Shown: piece after piece, positions 50,651 through 62,908 of the stretch | Layout: each line of letters starts with the position of its first letter | How positions within the stretch are numbered: the stretch's first letter is position 1 | DNA from: Oasisia sp. SBJ-2009 | Taxonomy: Eukaryota; Annelida; Polychaeta; Sabellida; Siboglinidae | Assembly: GCA_964017155.1 (NCBI GenBank) | Contig: OZ024857.1 | Location: 23,187,655 to 23,251,654, forward strand | Direction of reading: 5' to 3' | Length of the DNA stretch: 64,000 nucleotides | Notes under the pieces: model-generated | Seen by the model: the letters and a program-made list of their open reading frames with translations, nothing else | Told to the model about the DNA's origin: nothing | The model's database searches: none | Made by a program: the position numbers and the translations under genes

Positions 50651-52040
50651 TTTTCACGTTCAATGCACCGAGCAACAAGGTTCAACCACGACGCCTTTGT
50701 CTGGTTGAAGACAAACACTCCAAGTCGACCCCCTCCGATGGTTGTATCGTAGAGGTCTCCTGTGTCCATCAGGGTGTTTGCATTGTCTACAATGCGCAAC
50801 CTTCAACACAATGTGACAGTAAAGAAACAGACGGGAAGCAAAATTGTACATATATCTAGTTTTGTTCTTTAGACTACGTTGTCCTTTAGTTGTTGTACAA
50901 GAACATATAGTTTTCAACATATACTCAATGAATTAGTTAAATGAATTAGATTATCAAAGTGGTGCAAGTTAGAAATAAATTTAACTAAAATCATAGCACT
51001 CAATGTTATATAAATACCACTGGGCATACAATGAATTAACAAATACTACAGATAAATTAGTGATTGACTGCAGAAAAAGAAAGGTGTGCTTGCATTGAAA
51101 ACTATGCAGTGCAAATGTGTCACTGAGGTCTTTAAATCTGTGCATATTATTTATGGAAGACAACCTAATTTGAATTGCAACAGGGTATTGTTTAGTTCAT
51201 TATTGATATATTTATTTGATTAAACCATGATTTTTTTTATAAAAATCAAGTTCAGTGTTATTTCAGTGTATTATTCAACAGAATTTGCTATACCATTTGA
51301 GCATCTATTATAATATGGGTCTACTGCTTAAGAAATAGATTTTCCATCACACTTTAACTGACAAAAACTTTATCATGATAATGAAATAATTGTTAAGGAC
51401 TTCTGAAGGCTGCACTACAACGGAGACACACCTGATGAGGCCCCGAGTCGGCCGCCAACTGAGGTGCCACCTGTAGGCCGTCTTGTGCTGCCATCCCAGC
51501 ATGCTCGGCTCGTGCCACAGAAGTGTCACCTGATTGCTTGTGTCGGCGCTGTGCCACAACGCTCGGGCAAGGTCAGTTCCAGGCCCAGTGTTGGAATTCA
51601 CAATCTGTAAACAACTGAGCACTGTTTATATATGTCTTTGACATATATTTACAAAAACATCATCCTTATCTGTTGTCCTTCAGTGGAGTGTCAGTAGGAA
51701 CAAGTTTGTCAGCAGAACAAGACATGACCAGGTTTTCATTTGTCATTCATAATGTCAAATGAAAACCTGGTTATGTCTTGTCTTGATGTAACATAACATT
51801 GTTTTTTGTTTCATACGCCATGTTGATGATGATGTGCGGCTGTCAAATAAATAATTGACATTCATTAGTTTGTATAGTTTGAGTCAAAATAAATAATAAA
51901 ATACGTTAGCTAAATTACTTTAACAATGAAGAAATAATAACTTTATAATATATATATATATATTCATCTTCAAATAATTTAGCTAGTTTATTTTATTATT
52001 TATTTTAACTCAAACTACAAATAAATTTCACAAAACAAAA

Positions 52041-52095
<55 letters not shown>

Positions 52096-55000
52096 AATTA
52101 TATATATATTCATAGAGTCAGTAGCCATGTATAAATTATGATATTAAAGTATTGCCTCACAGGTTGCTTTAAAAATATGTTTTTAACGCTCCTTTAAACG
52201 CACCCATGGTTTTGGGATTTCACATTGCAATGGGCACAAAGAGACATAAACCCACCTTGATCTGCACGCCCTTGATGCCGGCCCGGTAGTTCACATCATA
52301 GTTGAGATTCTTGTGCCTCCATAAGACAGCATAGAACTTCTTGTTAGTCTGATAGCCAAAGATGAATCCAATGTAGTCATTGCCTTGGTCGCTGTCGACA
52401 AACCATGTGCCGGAGAAATCAACAGACCCATAGGCGGTTGGCCCTGAAAAGGAAACTCTGTTTCAAGTAGGCTGTTTTAACTGTGAGATGAGTTTAACAA
52501 ATATACAACAATCAGATATTTTGATATACTTGGCCAACAGAATGATTACACCAGACACACTGATGTGTGGCACAGAGTAGACATTCAGACAGAGACCATC
52601 AGACAGAGACCACCAGACAGAGACCACCAGACAGAGACCATCAGACAGAGACCATCAGGCAGAGACCACCAGACAGAGATCATCAGGCAGAGACCATCAC
52701 ACAGAGACCATCAGACAGAGACCATCAGGCAGAGACCATCATACAGAGACCATCAGACATAGACCATCAGGCAGAGACCATCAGGCAGAGACCATCATAC
52801 AGAGACCATCAGACAGAGACCATCAGACAGAGACCATCATACAGAGACCATCAGACAGAGACCATCAGACAGAGACCATCAGACAGACATCATCAGACAG
52901 AGACCATCAGACAGAGACCATCAGACAGAGACCACCAGACAGAGACCATCAGGCAGAGACCATCAGACAGAGACCATCAGACAGAGACCATCAGACAGAG
53001 ACCATCAGACAGAGACCATCAGGTAGAGACCATCATACAGAGACCATCAGGCAGAGACCATCATACAGAGACCATCAGACAGAGACCATCAGACAGAGAC
53101 CATCAGACGGAGACCATCAGACGGAGACCACCAGACAGACATCATCAGACAGACACCATCAGACAGACAACATCAGACAGAGACCATCAGACAGAGACCA
53201 TCAGACAGACATCATCAGACAGACACCATCAGACAGACATCATCAGACTGAGACCATCAGACAGAGACCATCAGACAGAGACCACCAGACAGAGACCATC
53301 AGGCAGAGACCATCATACAGAGACCATCAGACAGAGACCATCAGGCAGAGACCATCATACAGAGACCATCAGACGGAGACCATCAGACAGAGACCATCAG
53401 ACAGAGACCATCAGACAGAGACCATCAGGCAGAGACCATCATACAGAGACCATCAGACAGAGACCATCATACAGAGACCATCAGACAGACATCATCAGAC
53501 AGAGACCATCAGACAGACATCATCAGACAGAGACCATCAGACAGAGACCATCAGACGGAGACCACCAGACAGACATCATCAGACAGACATCATCAGACAG
53601 ACACCATCAGACAGACAACATCAGACAGAGACCATCAGACAGACATCATCAGACAGAGACCATCAGACAGACATCATCAGACAGAGACCATCAGACAGAG
53701 ACCATCAGACAGACACCACCAGACAGACACCATCAGACAGAGACCATCAGACAGAGACCATCAGACAGAGACCATCAGGCAGACACCATCAGACAGACAC
53801 CATCAGACAGAGACCATCAGGCAGACACCACCAGACACCATCAGACAGACACCATCAGACAGACACCATCAGACAAACACCATCAGACAGACACCATCAT
53901 AGAGACACCATCAGACAGACACTATCAGACAGACACCATCAGACGGACACCATCACACAGACACCATCAAACAGACACCACCAGTCAGTTGGACCAATCA
54001 AATGGCTCAATGAAATGGTATGGGCGGGGTTAAAGGCAGCCAGGAATTCAACAAACATAGTAACATATTTTAAACCTGAATTGTAATTGATAGCAAAATA
54101 ATGTTGGGGCATGGAAGTTGCATACAATTAAGTAACATGCATACAAAAACAATTAATCTTGATTTTAGGTATTATGTACTTTATGTTCAAATCAAAGTAC
54201 ACCCATATTAGTGGACCAATGATTCATATCTGAAAATGGCCATGATTCAACAATCTGACCAATCAGATCAGCTAATACACAACCTGACCAATCAGATGGT
54301 TCCACACTTAAACTGACCAATTAAAATGGCTAGCACACAACAAATGAGCCAATGCGAGCCATGGAGACACTCACCAATGAGCATGACAGGGCGGTCTATG
54401 TCAGCCACTTGTCTGATCTCTGCCCCCTTGTGAGATAACACCCACCGAGACTGGTTCACCCCAGGTAAGAGGTCCACCACTGTGTACTTGTGAAAGTCTG
54501 TGCCCTGGATGCTGGGGTTCCTTGGACAGTGGTCATCCTTATCCAGCACCCCGTCACCATCAGTGTCACCCTCACACACATCACCAATCTTGTTCCCTGC
54601 CACAGAAACAATTGCCACTTCAAATACAGTCGGACCTTGATTTTACGGTCACTTCAGTAATACAAAAGGTTATAAAGGTCTCAGTAATGCAGCCACATTT
54701 ATATTAATGATACCTTGGTAATACAGACACCTTGCTATTAATGCCACCCCAGTAATACAACCACATTTCTATTGAGATGTATTCAGTAATGCAGCCACCT
54801 CATTATTAAGGCCACTTCAGTAATAGAACCACCTGGTTATTAAGGTCTCAGTAATTCCATTGCTGTCACCTTTTCATTGAGGTCACCTTTTCATTGAGGT
54901 CACCCTTTCATTGAGGTCACCCTTTCTTTGAGGTCACACTTTCATTGAGGTCACCCCCTTCATTGAGGTCACCCCTTCATTGAGGTCACCCCTTCATTGG

Positions 55001-58000
55001 GGTCACCCCTTCATTGAGGCCACCCCATTCATTGAGGCCACCCCTTCATTGAGGCCACCCCTTCGTTGAGGTCACCCCTTCATTGAGGGCACCCCTTCAT
55101 TGAGGTCACCTCTTCATTGAGGTCATCTCTTCATTAAGGTCACATCTTCATTAAGGTCACATCTTCATTAAGGTCACATCTTCATTAAGGTCACCTCCAT
55201 AATACAGCCACATTTCTAGTAAGGTATATATACTCAGAAAATACAGCCACGTCATTATTAAGGTCACTCCAGTAATACAGCCACCTGATTATTAAGGTTG
55301 CCTCTGTAAGACGGTCAACTCACTACTGAGGTCACATCGTTAATACAGCCACCTCTCTATTAAGGCCACCCCCGAATTACTTCTGTAAAAATAAAGTACA
55401 TGAAATATGTTCCACTAACAGTCATCTCTTTATTCAGGTCACTATTGCCCAGTCTCAAGGGTGGCCTTTATAGACAGGTTCTTGTTGCTTAATTGAGAAC
55501 AAAGCCCAAATGATCGAAGCTCAGGTGTTTGTGTCATGTACTTTTTCATATGCATTCATATTTTAACAATAGTGAGGATAGTTAGTGAGGGACTGAAGAT
55601 GCTTGTGTATTTAATATGTAAATCAAGTAGGTTAATATAGGAATGAAACCCTAAATCCTAATCTGAGTAACACAAATTGAAGTATTTTTATATAAACATT
55701 TGGACAGACCAGGATTAACTGTTATGTGACATTTAAAAAATGGACATGCCATAGTTTGCATCACAAGTGAAGATTTGGGGTAGAAACGACTGTTTAAGTT
55801 TTTTGGCAGAAGGCAGCTATAATTTCTAATTTGTGTACTAGTGTTTAAACACAGCTACAGCCAATGGATAGTTTACATTGATAAGTGTTGCTTTACAGAA
55901 ACAATGTTTGGAGATTGATATCCAAGTTGCTTGAAACTTGATGGATGCTGGACATTAGTGATGTTGTAGCAGTTGTATACACAGTGATTTGTGTAGCTCT
56001 CACACAAAAATAAAGCAGTAAAACATGCTGGCTGTGAATAAATTTTCAAACAGAGAAGACCAAGTTATACAGTGATGTATAAATATATTTGGCTTGTTGA
56101 CAAAGACAAATATTTCCATACCATTGGTGTCCTCTTGGCCTGAGTTGCTGACATAGGGACAGTTGTCAACATCGTTGTCAATGCCATCTCCATCTATGTC
56201 ACTGTCACACACATCACCTGTAAACATGTCATCACATGTTTACACCAGTACACAAACACACACCTGTACATACACATGTGTGCACGCATGCATGCACACA
56301 CATGCACAAACACATAAAATAACTGATCAGCTCAAAACGCAATCAACAATGCGCGGTATTCTTGTCACTGCTCAAAGAATAAATGAGACAATCAATAATC
56401 TGATTTAAAAAAACTAAACTGAACTAACTACATTGTTCCTGTCATGTAGAGTTAAGAAGATGAAATGTAATTAACAACTAAATATTTATTCCTAAATGAC
56501 ATGGATGGTTATACAACTACACAGTATCCGTTGAATGTGCACGTCTGTGACTTGTCTTACCGAGTGCGTCGCCGTCAACGTTTGACTGACTGGGATTGGA
56601 CACAGTTTCACAGTTGTCAAAGGCATCCAGGATGCTGTCTCCATCTCTGCAACAAGACAGACACTGTCTAGATGACTCACTAGCTCTCACAGATACCTCA
56701 TGGCTGACAGATGACAAAGACACCTGACGGATGACAGATGACAGACACACATAATTGGTGACAGATGACAAAGACACCTGATGGATGACAGATGACAGAC
56801 ACACATGATGGGTGACAGATGACAGACACACCTGATGGGTGACAGATGACAGAGACATCTGATGGATGACAGATGACAGAGACACCTGATGGGTGACAGA
56901 TGACAGAGACATCTGATGGTTGACAGATGACAGACACACATGATGGGTGACAGATGACAGAGACATCTGATGGATGACAGATGACAGACACACCTGATGG
57001 ATGACAGATGACAGACACACCTGATGGGTGACAGATGACAGACACACGTGATGGGTGACAGATAACAGACACACTTGATGGATGACAGATGACAGACACA
57101 CCTGATCGATGACAGCTGACAGACACACGTGATGGGTGACAGATGACAGACACACCTGATGGATGACAGATGACAGACACACGTGATGGGTGACAGATGA
57201 CAGACACACGTGATGGGTGACAGATGACAGACACACCTGATGGGTGACAGATGACAGACACACCTGATGGGTGACAGATGACAGACACACCTGATGGGTG
57301 ACAGATGACAGACACACGTGATGGGTGACAGATGACAGACACACCTGATGGGTGACAGATGACAGACACACCTGATGGGTGACAGATGACAGACACACCT
57401 GATGGGTGACAGATGACAGACACACCTGATGGGTGACAGATGACAGACACACCTGATGGGTGACAGATGACAGACACACCTGATGGGTGACAGATGACAG
57501 ACACACCTGATGGGTGACAGATGACAGACACACCTGATGGGTGACAGATGACAGACACACCTGATGGATGACAGATGACAGACACACCTGATGGGTGACA
57601 GATGACAGACACACCTGATGGGTGACAGATGACAGACACACCTGATGGGTGACAGATGACAGACACACGTGATGGGTGACAGATGACAGACACACCTGAT
57701 GGGTGACAGATGACAGACACACCTGATGGGTGACATATGACAGAGACACCTGACAATTAATGACACTTACTTGTCTTTATTTGTCGCCGGGTCACATGCG
57801 TCACCGACACCGTTCTGGTTTGTGTCAGTTTGACCAGCGTTAGGTGTGGCTGGACAGTTGTCACATGCGTCACCAACATTGTCACCGTCGCTGTCTTCTT
57901 GTCCAGCATTGGCCACCAGGGGGCAGTTGTCAGAGCCATCAGCAACACCTGGTGGTGATAACATTCAGTGACACATGTCAAAACACCAACACTTTCTTAA

Positions 58001-59879
58001 TGTTCATTAGTAATTATTCGAAATAAATAATTTTGAACTTTTTTGTCATTTTGTTTAAATCGTCAAGAGTTTATGTTGATTGTTTTTTGTGGTATGTCCA
58101 AATATTCATAATTTATTAAATGTATACATTTAGATTATTCATATCCACGTTTGCTCCTTTTTACTTAAAAAACATTATAAATTATTTAAATATTTTGTTT
58201 CATAATTAATGCATGTTCTAATATGCAACCAGTGTTTCTTTGTTTGTCTTTATGTGATGATTTACAAACTGTTAATATACAAGAATCTTTATTTAAGAAA
58301 TATCTGGTTGTGGACCATCAACAAATATAAGAAAAACTCTATTATGTGTATATTTTTATGTAAAGATGTTAACTTATATTATACTTTGCTTTTTTAACAT
58401 GAATATATATTCCATTATATTATATCAATTGCTGCAACCATGTGCATTTATAAATGTGTCAGGCCACTTTCAAACATTGTATATGCTAACTTGTAGTAGT
58501 AGTGTAGTAAAATTTGCTTGTTTTTACTGCGTTTATTATTGATAATGTTCTGAATAAATTTTCACTCATTCATTTATAATTCTGTCAAAAGGAAACGACT
58601 TTTCTCACAAAACAAACTGTCACATCACAGGCAATATAAGTCAGACCTTTTGTTGAAAATTTGAAACAAGACAAACACAAATGTTAATTCTGGAGGCAGG
58701 TTTAACCAACACGTCTGACATTGTGTCAATTCAACCAACCATCATTATCGTCATCGTCATCGCAGGCGTCACCAAGCCCGTCACTGTCGGTGTCCAACTG
58801 GTCTGGGTCGGCGACGGAAGTGCAGTTGTCACACGCGTCACCAACTCCGTCACCGTCGGTGTCAAGTTGGTTGTAGTTGGAAGTGTAAGGGCAGTTGTCC
58901 TGGAAACGCAAAACACAATTATGTACATCTTTCTTTCTTTTCTCTTTCTCTCAGATACTGGACGGGATCTGGACTGCAATTCCAGAACTACACTGTCTAT
59001 TTCATCAGTTTATCTGTGTTTTACAACATAAAATACATATATACCAATGCATCTACTACACAAATGTTTTAATAAAATGGAAACAACTCTTCAATTCAAC
59101 AGTTCAATATTAAAACATTTGTCACATTATCAGCCTCTCGTTCAAACCATGCCACCAGAGCTGCTGCTTGAACAATGTAGAAAAATGTCTAGACCAGAAT
59201 TGTGCGTCTAATATCTATACTGGACCCAAGCCGACATCTTCAAATACATCACTATATTTCTGAAAAGAAAAAAAATCACCAAACTCATATATTTCAAAAT
59301 ACTTTATTTTGCAAAAACACTACATTTAAGTGAAATGTTTGGACAAAACTGTCACATTAGTTTTGATTGACACAGGTAAAAAATTAATAGTTGCAAAATT
59401 TATCTGATTTTATATACAGCATATTCACATTAACAATCAGTGAATTTGATCACTTAAAGCTTGAATATCAACAAGACTGCTTTGCAATGAATTAAATTTA
59501 TTAACTATAACTATTAACTATAGAGCAGAGGTGATGTACTGGAAGCAAAAATTAATTCATATATTTGAATCTGTTAAATGTCTTCAAACACATAATATGT
59601 TAATGTGTGCAATGAAAAATGTAATGTTAACATTATCGTACATTTCTGTTTATTTATGAACAAACATAACAAAATTCAAATATGTCATAAGACAGGTGAC
59701 AGTACCATGTTGTCATATATGCCATCGTTGTCATTGTCACTGTCACACAAGTCACCAATGAAGTCGTGGTCATTGTCTTCCTGTCCACTGTTGGACACAT
59801 CACGACAATTATCCTGAAAGAAATGACAAAATGTTTCTGAACACAACCTCTAAAATTTCAGAAGTTGACATAATGTAAT

Positions 59880-59926
<47 letters not shown>

Positions 59927-62908
59927 ATTTATTGAATTCAACATAACTTTTTTGTGTGCACATAATCGTATTTTTTTAATTGTAAGTAAAATAACTATAC
60001 ATTGACAATGACAGTATTTGCTAATTACCTCATTATGGATCCGGAAACTTATTTCATATTAAAATCACGTGCAGGACTTCCACCAAGCTTAACAACCATC
60101 AATATTTATATATACATTTCATGATTTTTCAGCATGACATCAGACTATTCCTTCTAGCACAGTTCTTGCTCATACAACTGTTCCCTATGCTTGTTTTATG
60201 TAAGTTGATAAGAGCAACAGTTGAAGCCAGTTATGAACAAAATGTATGTTGGAATGTCCAACAGGTTCACGTGTTTATAATGGGTCATCTTGTAAACCTG
60301 ACAAATCTTGTTATTAGGCAGTATATCATGCAACAGATGTTTCAAATAGACTCAATGTTCCTTCACACTGTGCTGACTGTTTTAAGTTGTAGTAATGATA
60401 ACAGAAGACATAGGACCACTGGACACATTGGGATAGAGATGTACTAACCTGGATACAGCCAGGATCATTGGACACATTGGGATAGAGATATACTAACCTG
60501 GATACAGCCAGGATCATTGGACACATTGGGATAGAGATGTACTAACCTGGATACAGCCAGGATCATTGGACACATTGGGATAGAGATGTACTAACCTGGA
60601 TACAGCCAGGATCATTGGACACATTGGGATAGAGATGTACTAACCTGGATACAGCCAGGATCATTGGACACATTGGGATAGAGATATACCAACCTGGATA
60701 CAGCCAGGATCATTGGACACATTGGGATAGAGATATACTAACCTGGATACAGCCAGGATCATTGGACACATTGGGATAGAGATGTACTAACCTGGATACA
60801 GCCAGGATCATTGGACACATTAGGACAGAGATGTACTAACCTGGATACAGCCAGGATCATTGGACACATTAGGACAGAGATGTACTAACCGAGATACAGC
60901 TAGGATCATTGGACACATTAGGACAGAGATGTACTAACCTGGATACAGCCAGGATCATTGGACACATTAGGACAGAGATGTACTAACCTGGATACAGCCA
61001 GGATCATTGGACACATTAGGACAGAGATGTACTAACCTGGATACAGCCAGGATCATTGGACACATTAGGACAGAGATGTACTAACCTGGATACAGCCAGG
61101 ATCATTGGACACATTAGGACAGAGATGTACTAACCTGGATACAGCCAGCTCCAGCGCAGAAGATGTTTTCATCAGGTGCTCCATCCAAGTCAGAGTCCGG
61201 TCCACAAACCTTTCCGTCTCCTGCGTAACCATCTTTACACTGCACAGAAATACACATTTATTTCATAGACAAATGCAAATACCTCTTTCATAGACATATG
61301 TCATATCTAATAATACAAACAAACGTTTCTTTTATCGCCAGCTACAGCCTGTGCTTAGTACCAGTTATTCAACAACCAATATATATATATCTGAAGCGTT
61401 TTCCTTGCAAAGTGTTTAAGCACTAATGTTTTTGAAAGTTGTCACACATTAAAATGTCAGACCCCATTAAACGGCAGCTAAAATGCTTGAAAATCCATTG
61501 CACAAATACAAGAACATATCATTTAGAGAGGATTTTGAGAGTAATGGCTGCGCTTAGCGGTCAAAGCCTTTGAAGTTTGAAAAAATATTTTAAAATATGC
61601 AATGGTTCCTTGTTCATCATATCCTCTAAATAAGTTCTTATGTTTGGGCAATGGTTGTTCAAGTGTTCCAGCCCCCTTGAATGTCACACAACAATATGAC
61701 ACAGCCATACTGTCCATCAACTTGTCAAGCTTATATAACTAGTGAACTACCTCGCAGCGGTAGAGACCCGGCCCAGCGTAGAAGCAGGTTGCGTTTGTGT
61801 CACAATCGTGACGGCCGTTTAGACAGAAGTTGTCACTGTAGCAGCCATAGAACGCGTCTCCAAGGTAACCCTTGTCACAGAAGCCACAGTAGAAGCTGCC
61901 CTGAAGACAGAGTGACAAGACCAATATGTAAATAGTGTTCATGGCTCAAGACCTGGGCCCATTTCACTAACGTTGTAGAGCTCATAAACCTGATTTTGCA
62001 TTTTAAAATCTATTCTGATGTAAACACCATGACATCCCCGCGGGACATTGTCACCTGATGTGTCATGGGAATACTGTTTATGGTAATACAAAAAAGGGAT
62101 ACATGTGTTTTGAAATAACGAATCAAATTTAACAACAGATTTTGTTTTAGGATGAACATTTCTTAAGATTGTTTTATCTTAGTGAAATGGTTACCCTAGA
62201 ATGAGCGTTTACTTTGGAGCATTTTAAACATCTCCTGTGGATATTTGACATACATTCTTGCAGTCTATAGTTACAAGATGTGGTGGTTACAATCGATGAC
62301 AGATATTGTTCAAAAAGTTTAAACACTCATCAGAAAAAATATATTTCTTTTTGAATGTTAACACAAGTAAACAATACTATTCAATCCTGAGTCGGTATTG
62401 TATTTCTGTTGCTACAACATATTTTATTCATAACCAGACTTTCATCAAGGAAACTCATATGAATCCCCCCAAAACACCCTTAGTGAAATTCTGTATTTTG
62501 TGATTGATATATTTGATGCTTCTTTCCCAAAGATGATGTCTTTATCAAGTTCAATGGTAAAGAATTTTCCACTTTTCCTATTCCATGGAAAAAGACGCAT
62601 AGAACAGAGAAAATGGGTGAAAAAAACTTTTTCTTGAACAGCAAATCAAATTCACTTACCACAGTGTTGTAACACGTTGAGTGGATGTCACAGCCGCCGT
62701 TGTTGACAGCACACTCATCAACATCACCACAGGACTGTAGCTGGATGGTGCTGTACGTCTTTCCACAGAACACGTAGATGCGGCGGGTCGTGTTGATGGC
62801 GATGGCGTCCTCAAAACTGCCTCCGTAGCCAGGCGGACAACCGTGACACTGATAGCCAGGGACTGTGTTCACACATGACGAGTTCCAGCACGGGCTGTAG
62901 AGTTGACA
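47666..62908 (-). CDS. Paralogous giant thrombospondin-like gene (last 17 exons, 5'-partial)
   Basis: Seventeen exons in one phase-consistent frame (2,556 nt, 851 residues plus stop) correspond one to one to exons 26-42 of the plus gene, with the same intron positions and phases and nearly the same exon lengths. Coordinates, 5' to 3' on the minus strand: 62660-62908, 61751-61900, 61135-61239, 59706-59813, 58740-58899, 57771-57948, 56561-56646, 56122-56217, 54375-54596, 52256-52443, 51432-51604, 50576-50800, 49923-50125, 49380-49459, 48954-49037, 48113-48310, 47666-47716. The gene begins right of the window. No stop or frameshift was found in these exons, so this copy is probably functional. 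Introns are mostly unalignable with those of the plus gene. It ends in [16 protein letters not shown], like the plus copy. Tail-to-tail orientation makes the pair a long inverted repeat. Confidence 0.92.
50126..50465 (-). repeat. 46-bp minisatellite at the paralogous LamG exon acceptor
   Basis: About 7 degenerate copies, with ACGCCCAGTCAAACTGTCAG and CACAGAGAACACTGCACTGA on the plus strand. On the minus strand each carries CTGACAG|TTTGACTGGGCGTG, a variant of the acceptor and exon start. It is homologous to the 62-copy array at 33205-36061. Confidence 0.93.
50660..54480 (-). CDS. Minus paralogue: thrombospondin C-terminal domain exons
   Basis: Carried by the 3' part of 54375-54596, then 52256-52443, 51432-51604 and the 5' part of 50576-50800. 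Motifs: [72 protein letters not shown] and [12 protein letters not shown]. Long nucleotide tracts match the plus exons almost perfectly, while flanking parts of the same exons differ. Confidence 0.94.
51719..51779. repeat. Foldback hairpin
   Basis: AAGACATGACCAGGTTTTCA plus TTTG pairs with CAAATGAAAACCTGGTTATG plus TCTT around a 12-nt loop; one mismatch. It lies in the intron between the 52256 and 51604 exons of the minus gene. Confidence 0.85.
52045..52092. repeat. (TA)n microsatellite
   Basis: Pure TA tract in the minus-gene intron; smaller ones lie at 51948-51962 and 59886-59923. Confidence 0.95.
52585..53990. repeat. 14-bp minisatellite (about 100 copies)
   Basis: Unit AGACAGAGACCATC with ACCACC, GGCAG, ATACAG and GACATCATC variants. 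It lies in the minus-gene intron between 54375 and 52443. Three units (42 nt) read through without stop, giving a 488-codon antisense Arg/Gln/Thr/His-rich ORF that I treat as an artefact. The plus intron 34 (31181-31360) has no array. Confidence 0.97.
54490..59813 (-). CDS. Minus paralogue: thrombospondin type 3 repeat exons
   Basis: Exons 59706-59813, 58740-58899, 57771-57948, 56561-56646, 56122-56217 and the 5' part of 54375-54596. Motifs include [92 protein letters not shown] and [15 protein letters not shown]. Calcium-loop aspartates are better kept than in the plus copy (for example [12 protein letters not shown] against [12 protein letters not shown]). Exon lengths equal those of the plus gene except 178 versus 181 nt for the third. 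Large arrays sit in three of the introns, none of them shared with the plus gene. Confidence 0.92.
54625..55380. repeat. Degenerate repeats with a 17-bp core, possibly transposon-derived
   Basis: Flanks are loose ~32-bp repeats (CAGTAATACAGCCACC, TTATTAAGGTCAC). The centre (54870-55200) is about 20 copies of TTCATTGAGGTCACCCC. The left edge ACAGTCGGACCTTGATTTTA resembles a pogo/Tigger-type terminus, and similar GGTCACCTCAGTAATAAAGC occurs at 37364 in the plus gene's intron 40. Confidence 0.75.
56690..57745 (-). repeat. 27-bp minisatellite (about 39 copies)
   Basis: Plus-strand unit GACAGATGACAGACACACCT plus GATGGGT, in the minus intron between 57771 and 56646. The 27-bp period keeps three frames open, giving 352-410-codon ORFs on the minus strand with nine-residue repeats. 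One frame runs on in frame into exon 56561-56646. The plus intron 31 lacks this array. Confidence 0.97.
57949..58739. other. Minus-gene intron without array
   Basis: AT-rich, no repeats; it is the counterpart of plus intron 30, which holds the 2.7-kb 32-bp array. Confidence 0.6.
60405..61134 (-). repeat. 49-bp minisatellite carrying the donor of minus exon 61135-61239
   Basis: About 15 copies. On the minus strand each contains GGCTGTATCCAG|GTTAGTAC, i.e. the last 12 nt of the exon plus the donor. Left copies have TGGGATAG, right copies TAGGACAG (plus strand). The exon itself is the first unit. Plus intron 28 has no array. Confidence 0.96.
61135..62908 (-). CDS. Minus paralogue: EGF-like exons
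   Basis: Exons 62660-62908, 61751-61900 and 61135-61239. The first reads [27 protein letters not shown] and [19 protein letters not shown]; the second [20 protein letters not shown] and [11 protein letters not shown]; the third [20 protein letters not shown] ending in GCIQ. Exon sizes are 249, 150 and 105 nt against 249, 147 and 105 in the plus gene; the extra codon is in the second exon (GFC versus IC). The first exon's acceptor is the last copy of a 74-bp array, as in the plus gene. The third exon's donor is the first copy of a 49-bp array found only here. Confidence 0.9.

Noticed and set aside
52567..54033. 488-codon ORF rich in Asp/His/Gln/Thr/Arg
   Set aside because: It is a 14-bp tandem array whose three-unit period lacks stops; it is antisense in an intron and has no domain.
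56517..57766. Three overlapping 352-410-codon ORFs with Val/Cys/Ser/His repeats
   Set aside because: A 27-bp array open in all three frames; only the terminal exon part is real coding sequence.
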